Shown here piece by piece: positions 5,875-11,927 of a DNA stretch of 21,271 bases (position 1 is the first letter of the stretch; every line of letters begins with the position of its first letter). The position numbers were made by a program, and so were the translations under genes. The stretch is taken from the IMG/VR virus record IMGVR_UViG_3300034101_003487, positions 1-21,271 of that record; one strand, 5' to 3'. The notes beneath the pieces were generated by a model, which was given only the letters and a program-made list of their open reading frames with translations, was not told where the DNA came from and searched no databases. Source of the stretch: a virus.

Positions 5875-6083
5875 AGCGGGGTTTCGCTGCCAGGGCGGTA
5901 TCGCGTCAGTCCAAAACGCGGCTCCACTCGATCCATCGCACCGCACTTCTTGCAGGCGTAATGAAAATGGCTCATGCAGCCATGCGTGATCTCCCACTCA
6001 TGCCGGCATTCCTCCACCGGCTTGTGTAACAGCCGCTTTCCAGTCCGCACCATCCACTTCCCCAGACATTCACCTAAATTCAT
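5796..6083 (-). CDS. Small Cys/His-rich protein, convergent gene
   Basis: Protein of 95 residues with a probable zinc site. Residues about 26-50 contain C-R-H-E-W-E, then C-M-S-H-F-H-Y-A-C-K-K-C-G. This type of cluster is common in small phage proteins of unknown role. AGGAG lies seven bases before the ATG at 6083, which argues that it is a real gene although it is short and points against its neighbours. Its 3' end overlaps the 72-residue gene on the opposite strand by 79 bases. It could be expressed from the minus strand near OL, but I see no convincing promoter there. Confidence 0.55.
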   Translation of the reverse strand: MNLGECLGKWMVRTGKRLLHKPVEECRHEWEITHGCMSHFHYACKKCGAMDRVEPRFGLTRYRPGSETPLYWSPSSPWSEYKARRAESNASTSSS

Positions 6084-6098
6084 TTCTGCTCTCCTGAG

Positions 6099-6128
6099 AC
6101 GCGGTCAAATCGGCCGCGTTTTCATTTT
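6099..6128 (+). terminator. Terminator in front of pL
   Basis: On the plus strand an 8-bp stem with one G-T pair (ACGCGGTC/GGCCGCGT) and a five-base loop is followed by TTTTCATTTT. It would stop transcripts from the repressor operon before they enter the early-left operon, keeping the lysogen transcript apart from the int/xis genes. Confidence 0.75.
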
Positions 6129-6138
6129 GCCATGAAAT

Positions 6139-6176
6139 ATAAGCATGCTTGTTGACACAAATACAATCGTGCTTAT
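6139..6176. promoter_or_regulatory. Operators OL1 and OL2
   Basis: Two copies of the repressor-site motif: ATAAGCATGCTTGT (6139-6152), and in the opposite orientation ACAATCGTGCTTAT (6163-6176). They start 24 bp apart, the same spacing as at OR. Relative to the promoter they sit exactly as OR2 and OR1 sit on pR. One overlaps the first base of the -35 and the other fills the spacer. Confidence 0.88.
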
Positions 6177-6181
6177 ATATT
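6152..6181 (+). promoter_or_regulatory. Early leftward promoter pL
   Basis: Perfect -35 TTGACA (6152-6157) with -10 TATATA (6174-6179, 16-bp spacer) or TATATT (6176-6181, 18-bp spacer). It is nearly identical to pR and drives the plus-strand operon that ends in int. The predicted start is 6186-6188. Confidence 0.88.
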
Positions 6182-6185
6182 TACC

Positions 6186-6367
6186 TTACTCCACCGCCAC
6201 CCAGCGGACACCCTCACCGGCGCAACGCCAATTAGCCGACGGTGACAGGCCCAACAGGCAGCGGAGAGCAGGCCAAAGGCTGGCCACCCCGAGCGGGCGC
6301 ACTCCAAACAGCCGAGTAACCGACAGGCAGGCGCGGCATGGTGCCGCGCGGAGACGGGAGTCTGGCA
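6186..6367 (+). promoter_or_regulatory. pL leader with a strong hairpin
   Basis: About 180 bases of G+C-rich leader with no supported gene. It contains a perfect 7-bp hairpin GCGCGGC/GCCGCGC (6331-6337, 6343-6349) whose five-base loop includes an ATG at 6338. No T run follows, so it is not a terminator. It may be an antitermination or translational element. No lambda nut boxB/boxA could be recognised with confidence. Confidence 0.4.
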
Positions 6368-6718
6368 ATGACGATATTGGACCCACTCGCCCTTTGGGGC
6401 GTGCAAGGCATGAGCCACGACGAAGCGCGCGCGCTGATCGCCGCCGCCTACGAAATGCGCGAAGTACTGCGCGACGCGGTACGGCATAGCGACACTTACC
6501 CGAGCAAAACCATTGCGAACTGGGAGTTGTACAACCGCGCCACGGCAGTCATCGCCCAAACCGAGGCTTCTGCTATCGCAAACTCGCTCGTGCCGACGAT
6601 GGAGTGGCCAGCAGATTGGCACATCGCCGCGAACGCCCCTGTCGCGGACACGGCAGACCGCATCGACATCCCCGCCTTTTTACGCAAACACGGCATGCAA
6701 GAGGAAACCGGAGCATGA
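6368..6718 (+). CDS. Hypothetical protein, first gene of the pL operon
   Basis: Protein of 116 residues that I do not recognise. It has an N-terminal helical part (M-S-H-D-E-A-R-A-L-I-A-A-A-Y-E-M-R-E) and a C-terminal D-I-P-A-F-L-R-K-H. The ATG at 6368 is preferred because GGGAG lies seven bases upstream. The in-frame ATG at 6338 is inside a hairpin loop. In lambda the first pL gene is the antiterminator N. This protein is not arginine-rich at its N-terminus and does not look like N. It overlaps the next gene by ATGA and is translationally coupled to it. Confidence 0.65.
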   Translation: MTILDPLALWGVQGMSHDEARALIAAAYEMREVLRDAVRHSDTYPSKTIANWELYNRATAVIAQTEASAIANSLVPTMEWPADWHIAANAPVADTADRIDIPAFLRKHGMQEETGA

Positions 6719-6906
6719 CCCGCGTTTTCCCCATTTTCACGATCCTTCCCGGCACCACCCGTGTTTCCGAAGCGGTGCGCCTGGCGCACCACCAGGGCGC
6801 CGGGCTGTATCTGACCCGCGCCGGCAAGGTGATCGTCGCCCCGTTTGCCCGCCCAGGCTGGCGCCGTTTGAACATTAACCAAGAGGCCACGCCATGCGCC
6901 GCATGA
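6715..6906 (+). CDS. Small hypothetical protein
   Basis: Protein of 63 residues. It has a short β-rich and basic composition (M-T-R-V-F-P-I-F-T-I-L-P, then L-Y-L-T-R-A-G-K-V-I-V-A-P-F). It is not recognised. It starts with ATGA overlapping the previous stop and itself overlaps the next small gene by 13 bases. It is supported by position in the tightly packed operon rather than by similarity. Confidence 0.5.
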   Translation: MTRVFPIFTILPGTTRVSEAVRLAHHQGAGLYLTRAGKVIVAPFARPGWRRLNINQEATPCAA

Positions 6907-7013
6907 TCCGGTTTCCATTTGTCTATGTCGCCTGCATGACTGCCCTGGGTTTGTTCATCGGCTGTGTTGGTTGGGCGTTCTGGGCGCTGTTTACCGCGCT
7001 GCTGGCAGCATGA
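6894..7013 (+). CDS. 39-residue membrane peptide
   Basis: A very short open frame encoding M-R-R-M-I-R, then a long hydrophobic stretch (about residues 6-38, including V-A-C-M-T-A-L-G-L-F-I-G and W-A-F-W-A-L-F). It therefore has one, or at most two, membrane segments with a basic cytoplasmic N-terminus. CCAAGAGG lies just before the ATG. Its TGA overlaps the ATG of the next gene by ATGA. This linkage and the composition support it as a real small gene. Its function is unknown. Confidence 0.55.
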   Translation: MRRMIRFPFVYVACMTALGLFIGCVGWAFWALFTALLAA

Positions 7014-8038
7014 GCCGCTACGCCGACCTTACACCCACCGCGCACGCCGTGCTGGCGTTGATCCGGCCGATCAGCAGCATGCGGCCGATCAGCCAAGGCG
7101 ACATCGGCGCCATGGCCCGCACCATCGCGCTGCCAGACGAAATCCATGACGCGCTCGAACAGCTCATCGATGCGCGCTTGATTACCAGCATGCGCCACAC
7201 CGTCGGCGACGTAACGCAAAACGTCTACTGGCCCACTGCCCTGAAACCCATCACAGCACCATCCATAGAGGAAATCCGCATGGCATCCGAATCGAAAAAC
7301 TCCCAACTTGCCGCCCTGATCGTCAAGCACGGCCCCCTATCCGGCAGCGATCTGGCCGCCAAGGCGCAAGAGCGGGGCATGAACTGTCCCACCAAGAACG
7401 TCCAAGGCATCCTTGGCGGGCATTTGACGCGCGGCGAGATCATCATGAAAAAACGCGACGGCGCGAACTGGTACATGACGCCGAATCAAGCGGCGGAATG
7501 GAATGGCAAGCCCGAGGGCCCCGCGGCGGACATCGACCCCACTACCGAGGCGGGGGCGCACGTCATGAGCGCACCGGCGGCGAGCGCGAAACAATCCGGG
7601 GATGAAAACCCGGTAAGCGAAACCGCGCCCCATGATGACAAGACGGCGATTATCCGCGCCCTGCAAGTAGACCTGGCACACCGCGACCGCATCATCCATG
7701 ACCTGAGAAACGATGTCTGCGCCGCAAACCTGATCTTTTCCCAGCTCGCAGAAACCCTCAAGGTCGAGCGGCCTGAGCAAATCCCCGACGCACTTGATGA
7801 GCTGACGCACGCGCTCGCCACCCGCGCCATGGTAGCCGCGCCGGAACCTGGCCGCCTGGCATTGCTGCTGATTGACAGCGCCGACCTTACCGAGATCGAA
7901 GTACTTGATCAGTACGACGCGCACAATGCCCAGCAGCTCGCAATAAGCAATATCGAGCAGGGTCACGCGGCGCGCGCGGTGGTGGTCCGCATCATCGGCG
8001 AGGCCAAGCGCCGGGTTGAGTGGAAGGAGGCCGCATGA
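7010..8038 (+). CDS. Putative DNA-binding protein with two winged-helix-like segments
   Basis: Protein of 342 residues, not recognised as a named family. Residues about 5-78 look like a winged helix (P-T-A-H-A-V-L-A-L-I, then A-L-E-Q-L-I-D-A-R-L-I). Residues about 95-150 look like a second one (Q-L-A-A-L-I-V-K-H-G-P-L-S-G-S-D-L-A-A-K, ending N-W-Y-M-T). A Pro/Ala-rich linker (about 160-205) follows, then a helical, probably coiled-coil segment (I-I-R-A-L-Q-V-D-L to about 265) and a C-terminal αβ part. The ATG at 7010 overlaps the previous stop. AAGGAGG near its 3' end serves the next gene, the H-NS/ParB fusion, which it probably assists or regulates. That last point is inference from coupling. 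Confidence 0.7.
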   Translation: MSRYADLTPTAHAVLALIRPISSMRPISQGDIGAMARTIALPDEIHDALEQLIDARLITSMRHTVGDVTQNVYWPTALKPITAPSIEEIRMASESKNSQLAALIVKHGPLSGSDLAAKAQERGMNCPTKNVQGILGGHLTRGEIIMKKRDGANWYMTPNQAAEWNGKPEGPAADIDPTTEAGAHVMSAPAASAKQSGDENPVSETAPHDDKTAIIRALQVDLAHRDRIIHDLRNDVCAANLIFSQLAETLKVERPEQIPDALDELTHALATRAMVAAPEPGRLALLLIDSADLTEIEVLDQYDAHNAQQLAISNIEQGHAARAVVVRIIGEAKRRVEWKEAA

Positions 8039-9978
8039 CTGCCCGCGACAAACTGCCCGCTATGCACGCCGTGCAGTACCGCCACCCGACTCTAGGCATG
8101 ACCTGGAGCGGTCGCGGCAGAAAGCCGCGCTGGGTGGAACTCTGGCTGGAAGACGGCAACAGCCTGGATGAGCTGCGGCTGGCACAAGCGCCGGAAGCGC
8201 CCACGCCAGAGCCCACGCCAGAACCCGCCCGACTGGATGCCCAGCATGTTCCCGCGCAAAACCTCGCGCCCAGCCCCACCAACCCGCGCAAGACATTCCC
8301 GCCCGACAAGATTGCCGAAATGGCCGAAAGCATCCGCCGGCACGGCATTTTGCAACCGATCCTGGTGCGGCCCTGGAACGGCCTGGCGCACCCCTGGCCA
8401 CATGAGCAAATCATTGACCTTGACCACCCGCGCTTCGAAATCATTGCCGGTGAACGCCGCTGGCGGGCTGCGCAGGTGGCGGAATTGGCCCTGGTGCCGG
8501 TGCTGATTCGCCACCTGAGCGACCAAGAAACGGTCGAGTTCCAGATTATTGAAAATCTCCACCGTGAAGACCTGCACCCGCTCGAAGAGGCCGAGGGTTA
8601 CGAACTGCTGATGCAGCGCCACGCCTACAGCGCCGAAGAACTCGCCGACAAGATCGGCAAATCCAAGGCTTACGTTTACGCCCGCCTCAAGCTCACCGCG
8701 CTGGTACCGGCAGCGCGCGAGGCCTTCCGCGCCGGCAAGCTCGGCGCCAGCACCGCGCTGTTGGTGGCACGCATCCCCGGCGCCGCGCTGCAGGAAAAGT
8801 ATCTGGCCGACATCACCAGCGGCTGGCAAGGCCCGATGTCGTACCGCATGGCCGCCGAGCGCGCCCAGAATCACTACATGCTGCGCCTGGCCGCCGCGCC
8901 GTTTGACGTCAACGCGCTTGATCTGGCCGACGCCGGGCCTTGCGGCACCTGCCCCAAACGCAGCGGCAACCAGCCGGAGCTGTTCGCCGACGTGGCGAGT
9001 GCAGACGTTTGCACAGACCCGGATTGTTTCGGCGCCAAGCGCGCGGCCTGGGTAGATCGCCAGCGCGCGGAAGCTGAAGCCAACGGCAAGACCATCATCA
9101 CCGGGCCCGCCGCCGAAAAGATCATCCCGAGCTACTACGCACTCGGCGAGACCGACAGCGCCAGCGGTTATGTCGCCCTCGACATGCCCTGCGAAGCGGC
9201 CAAACATCTGGCCAAGGTGTTGGATGATCCTGAACCGCAACCGCCAGATGAACCCGATGAGGATGCCGACGCCGCAACCATCGAGGCCTATCAAGCGGCT
9301 GATGACAAGTACGATGCCGATCTGGAAGCGTGGGAAGAACGCCAGACCGCCGCGCTGCCCACCTATCGCAACCTGCTCGCCGGCGCCGGCGGCGCGATTC
9401 CCACCGTCCTGGTGCAACATGCCCGCAGCGGAACCCTGGTCGAGTGTGTCGCGCAATCCGATCTGGCCCCCGTGTTGCGGCAACAAGGCATTGAGCCGCC
9501 GCCGCCACCGCCTACACGGGGCAGCAGCAACCCGGACCGCGAGCGGGAGAAAGTCGCCCGCCAGGAAACCGCCTACCGCCAGCGTTTGGCGGCGTGCATT
9601 GTGTTCAGCGCCGGCACGATGCCGTTTGATATGAGCGAATTGCAAATCCTGGCGCACACCCTGTACCAGTTGCGGGATTTCGAAACGCAGAAACTGATCG
9701 TCAAGATGCTGCGCGGCGGTACCGAAAAGATCGAGCGCGCCGACACCTACAAACTCGCCGCCGACATCATGGAAATGGACAAAGGCGAGCTGTACGGATT
9801 CCTGCGCCTGGCCACACTCGCCGGACATATCCACGTCGCCAGCTACAGCAACGACCCCACCAGCACCCCGACCGCAATGGCGACCCTGGCCGACAGATGG
9901 GGCGTTGACCCGGAAGCGGTGCGCAAACAGGTGGCGGACGACGCCGCCGCAAAGAAACCCGGCAAAGCAAAGGACTGA
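8035..9978 (+). CDS. ParB-family protein with N-terminal H-NS-type DNA-binding motif
   Basis: Protein of 647 residues. Residues about 13-50 match the H-NS C-terminal DNA-binding domain: Y-R-H-P at the start, T-W-S-G-R-G-R-K-P as the minor-groove hook, and G-N-S-L-D-E-L at the end. Residues about 76-180 form a ParB N-terminal domain, with T-N-P-R-K-T-F, the CTP-binding G-E-R-R-W-R-A (139-145) and I-E-N-L-H-R-E-D-L-H-P-L. A KorB/ParB helix-turn-helix follows at about 198-222. A four-Cys cluster (C303, C306, C326, C331) could bind zinc. Acidic linkers lead to a long C-terminus. ParB proteins are CTP-dependent DNA clamps. There is no parA or recognised parS nearby, so plasmid-style partition is not supported. 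Start 8035 has AAGGAGG and an ATGA overlap. Confidence 0.85.
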   Translation: MTARDKLPAMHAVQYRHPTLGMTWSGRGRKPRWVELWLEDGNSLDELRLAQAPEAPTPEPTPEPARLDAQHVPAQNLAPSPTNPRKTFPPDKIAEMAESIRRHGILQPILVRPWNGLAHPWPHEQIIDLDHPRFEIIAGERRWRAAQVAELALVPVLIRHLSDQETVEFQIIENLHREDLHPLEEAEGYELLMQRHAYSAEELADKIGKSKAYVYARLKLTALVPAAREAFRAGKLGASTALLVARIPGAALQEKYLADITSGWQGPMSYRMAAERAQNHYMLRLAAAPFDVNALDLADAGPCGTCPKRSGNQPELFADVASADVCTDPDCFGAKRAAWVDRQRAEAEANGKTIITGPAAEKIIPSYYALGETDSASGYVALDMPCEAAKHLAKVLDDPEPQPPDEPDEDADAATIEAYQAADDKYDADLEAWEERQTAALPTYRNLLAGAGGAIPTVLVQHARSGTLVECVAQSDLAPVLRQQGIEPPPPPPTRGSSNPDREREKVARQETAYRQRLAACIVFSAGTMPFDMSELQILAHTLYQLRDFETQKLIVKMLRGGTEKIERADTYKLAADIMEMDKGELYGFLRLATLAGHIHVASYSNDPTSTPTAMATLADRWGVDPEAVRKQVADDAAAKKPGKAKD

Positions 9979-9980
9979 GC

Positions 9981-10535
9981 ATGCCTATCGAGATCGAGCA
10001 ACACGCCACGCTGGAACACATCAACATCCGCAAGGAAGGGCCGGACGATGAGAAACATCTGATGGTCGACCTCAAGCTGCAACTGATCGCCAGCTCGGAC
10101 ATCCTGCTTGAGTTTGACCCCACGCTGCGCCGCATGCTGTTTACCCCGGAGGGCGGCAAACGCTATCCCAAGATGGCGCCGATCAAATGGGCGGGCGAAA
10201 TGCGCCACATGGAACTGGAAATTGCCGGCGTCGAGTTCATGGACGTGACGCTGCGCAAGTTCCAGTTTGACCCCATGACCTTGCGCGGCCATGAGTTTGT
10301 CGACCTGATTTTTCTCGCCACCTTCGCCCCGGCCGGGCGCGAGACCGCCATCATCGCGGAACAGGTCGGCGAGGAAACCATGATCAAGATCAAAGCCGCG
10401 CCGCAACTTGATCTGGGCGAAAAGTCCGTAGCCGAGGCCGTGGCGGATTTGCGCGATTTGATGGTCCGGAATAACGCCACCATGACCATCGACGGGCCGG
10501 ATGGCGCAACCTTCAGAGTAGGCGGAGATGCCTAA
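9981..10535 (+). CDS. Hypothetical protein downstream of the ParB fusion
   Basis: Protein of 184 residues that I do not recognise. Its pattern of alternating hydrophobic residues (H-L-M-V-D-L-K-L-Q-L-I, then M-E-L-E-I-A-G-V-E-F-M-D-V-T-L) suggests a mainly β-strand fold, ending with a helix (S-V-A-E-A-V-A-D-L-R-D-L) and a β-hairpin. It begins two bases after the ParB-like stop with AAAGGA at good distance, and its 3' end overlaps the next gene by eight bases. It is probably co-expressed with the ParB-like protein. I see no catalytic motif. Confidence 0.7.
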   Translation: MPIEIEQHATLEHINIRKEGPDDEKHLMVDLKLQLIASSDILLEFDPTLRRMLFTPEGGKRYPKMAPIKWAGEMRHMELEIAGVEFMDVTLRKFQFDPMTLRGHEFVDLIFLATFAPAGRETAIIAEQVGEETMIKIKAAPQLDLGEKSVAEAVADLRDLMVRNNATMTIDGPDGATFRVGGDA

Positions 10536-10992
10536 ATCCGCCAAGCCCCGCAAAAAGCGCCGGCTCATCCCCCTGTACAGCAGCCAGCGCCGGCCAGGCA
10601 TCGACGAAGCGATGGTGGTTTTTCAACCGCTGTTCGCCCTGTTCGAGCAGTTGGAAACCGGCTACCTGGACGACGCCGGCGGGCGGCCAATCATGCGCGA
10701 ATGGGATGGCGGCTACTGCGAGATTGCCCCGGCGCTGCTGGGCTGGGCAGACTGCTGGACGCGCATCGCAGACGCCGAGGGGTTTGCCCTTGACACCGAA
10801 CCGCTCCGCCGTATCAGCCGCAAGCTGGCGCTAGTCAGCCCGCTGACTGAAACGGAAGTCGAAGCCGGCCGGGCTGCGCTGATGGCGACGCATCGCGCGT
10901 TTCTAAAGTTGCCCGTTGGAGTCATCAAAAAACACGCCAACAACGAGGAAATCTCGATCGCGATCGAGAACATGGAAAGGATGGCAGCATGA
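10528..10992 (+). CDS. Hypothetical basic-N-terminus protein
   Basis: Protein of 154 residues, not recognised. The first 12 residues are strongly basic (K-S-A-K-P-R-K-K-R-R), followed by a helical core with many Trp and Leu residues (A-L-L-G-W-A-D-C-W-T-R-I). The basic tail could contact nucleic acid, but no defined domain is visible. It overlaps the gene before by eight bases and the one after by ATGA, so it is part of the same coupled operon. Confidence 0.65.
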   Translation: MPKSAKPRKKRRLIPLYSSQRRPGIDEAMVVFQPLFALFEQLETGYLDDAGGRPIMREWDGGYCEIAPALLGWADCWTRIADAEGFALDTEPLRRISRKLALVSPLTETEVEAGRAALMATHRAFLKLPVGVIKKHANNEEISIAIENMERMAA

Positions 10993-11312
10993 GATACACC
11001 AGCCCGAATGGCGCTTACCACGTCGAGCCATTGCCCAGCATGCCCCAGGTGGCGTGGTGCCACGGCTTCTGGGTTGCCGCAGACCAGCGCGGCAATGGCC
11101 ACGGCCGCGAACTGGAACAGTGCCAGGCTGAAACCCTGAGCGCCGAACTTTACGACTACGCCCTGACAACCACAGCCGCCGACAACCACGCCAAACAAGC
11201 CTGCTTGCGCGGCGCCGGCTGGACCCTGCTGGCCACCTTCGACAATTCCCGTACCGGGCAAGCGCACCAGGTGTGGGGACGAAATAACGGGGGCGCGGAT
11301 GACCGAGCGTGA
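10989..11312 (+). CDS. Miniature GNAT-like protein
   Basis: Protein of 107 residues resembling only the core of a GNAT N-acetyltransferase. The acetyl-CoA pyrophosphate loop R-G-N-G-H-G (residues 34-39) follows a β-strand (F-W-V-A-A). Then come a helix, N66 at the usual A-D-N-H-A-K position, and G-A-G-W at 75-78, matching the end of GNAT motif B. The family is usually 140-180 residues, so the N-terminal strands that help bind the acceptor are shortened. It may be an active small acetyltransferase acting on a protein or small molecule, or a degenerate binding domain. The overlap with both neighbours shows it is a regular operon member. Confidence 0.5.
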   Translation: MRYTSPNGAYHVEPLPSMPQVAWCHGFWVAADQRGNGHGRELEQCQAETLSAELYDYALTTTAADNHAKQACLRGAGWTLLATFDNSRTGQAHQVWGRNNGGADDRA

Positions 11313-11481
11313 AGCGGTGATACGCGAGTGCATTGCACACCTTCAAGGCCGGCCAGGACGCAACGCGATCCGAAGCCTGAAGGGCATGCTTGTCGCTGAA
11401 CTTGAGCAGCAAAAGCAGACCAAGCCGGCAGCGGATCATCCTTGGCGGAAAACCGAGCATCATCAGGACATTAATCAATGA
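11299..11481 (+). CDS. Small hypothetical protein
   Basis: Protein of 60 residues with a helical N-terminal half (M-T-E-R-E-A-V-I-R-E-C-I-A-H-L) and a polar, basic C-terminal tail. It is not recognised. The start overlaps the previous gene by 14 bases, and the stop overlaps the next ATG by four. It is supported by position and coupling. Confidence 0.5.
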   Translation: MTEREAVIRECIAHLQGRPGRNAIRSLKGMLVAELEQQKQTKPAADHPWRKTEHHQDINQ

Positions 11482-11699
11482 ACGCAGCCCCGATCAAAGG
11501 CCTGACTCTGCGCCAGGGAGACCGCGAGGTGAACGTCCATGATGTGATAGATGGCGTGGTGTATTACGGCTTCTATCGCCTGAGCAGCGACTGGCCAGCG
11601 GGGCTCTATCGGGTATCGATTCAGGAGTGGGACGCCATGCTTAAGGTTGCGCTGGATGCCGGAGCGGAGATGTATTGCTTGCTGGCGGGTAACGCCTGA
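11478..11699 (+). CDS. Small hypothetical protein
   Basis: Protein of 73 residues, acidic and β-rich (G-L-T-L-R-Q-G-D-R-E-V-N-V, then V-V-Y-Y-G-F-Y-R-L). It ends with a helix around W-D-A-M-L-K-V-A-L. It is not recognised. It starts in the ATGA overlap with the gene before and shares its last base with the excisionase start, so its translation is linked to excisionase. Confidence 0.55.
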   Translation: MNAAPIKGLTLRQGDREVNVHDVIDGVVYYGFYRLSSDWPAGLYRVSIQEWDAMLKVALDAGAEMYCLLAGNA

Positions 11700-11923
11700 T
11701 GCACATCACCCTTGAATCCTGGGCAGAAGACAACTTCCGCCCCGCCCCAAAAATTCACACCTTGCGCGCATGGGCGAAGAGCGGCCGCATCGTGCCGGCG
11801 CCGATCAAAGTCGGACGGCGTTTGATGGTCCAGGAGCATGCGCGATATTGCCCGGCAGAGTCGCCCGCACCTGATGCCGCTGGCTTGTCCGACCGCGCAT
11901 CAAGGATCTTGAACGCGGCTTGA
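11699..11923 (+). CDS. xis: Excisionase (lambda Xis-like)
   Basis: Protein of 74 residues that aligns along its length with lambda Xis. It has a start like M-H-I-T-L-E-S-W, then T-L-R-A-W-A-K-S-G-R-I, P-A-P-I-K-V-G-R and E-H-A. This is a winged-helix DNA-bending protein that binds beside the integrase arm sites and drives excision of the prophage. It lies directly upstream of int with four bases between them, the classical arrangement. It is produced from the pL operon. Confidence 0.88.
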   Translation: MHITLESWAEDNFRPAPKIHTLRAWAKSGRIVPAPIKVGRRLMVQEHARYCPAESPAPDAAGLSDRASRILNAA

Positions 11924-11927
11924 TATC

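Noticed and set aside
6173-6622. 149-residue minus-strand frame over the pL leader
   Set aside because: It opposes a strong plus-strand promoter and the first pL gene, has no domain, and ends inside the operator/promoter region.
8092-9834. 580-residue minus-strand frame opposite the ParB-like gene
   Set aside because: It has a low-complexity Gly/Arg/Val composition. The plus-strand frame has clear ParB and H-NS motifs, a Shine-Dalgarno sequence and coupling.
8035-9978. ParB as evidence for a phage-plasmid lifestyle
   Set aside because: No parA-like gene, parS cluster or plasmid replicon is visible, and a complete int/xis/attP set is present.
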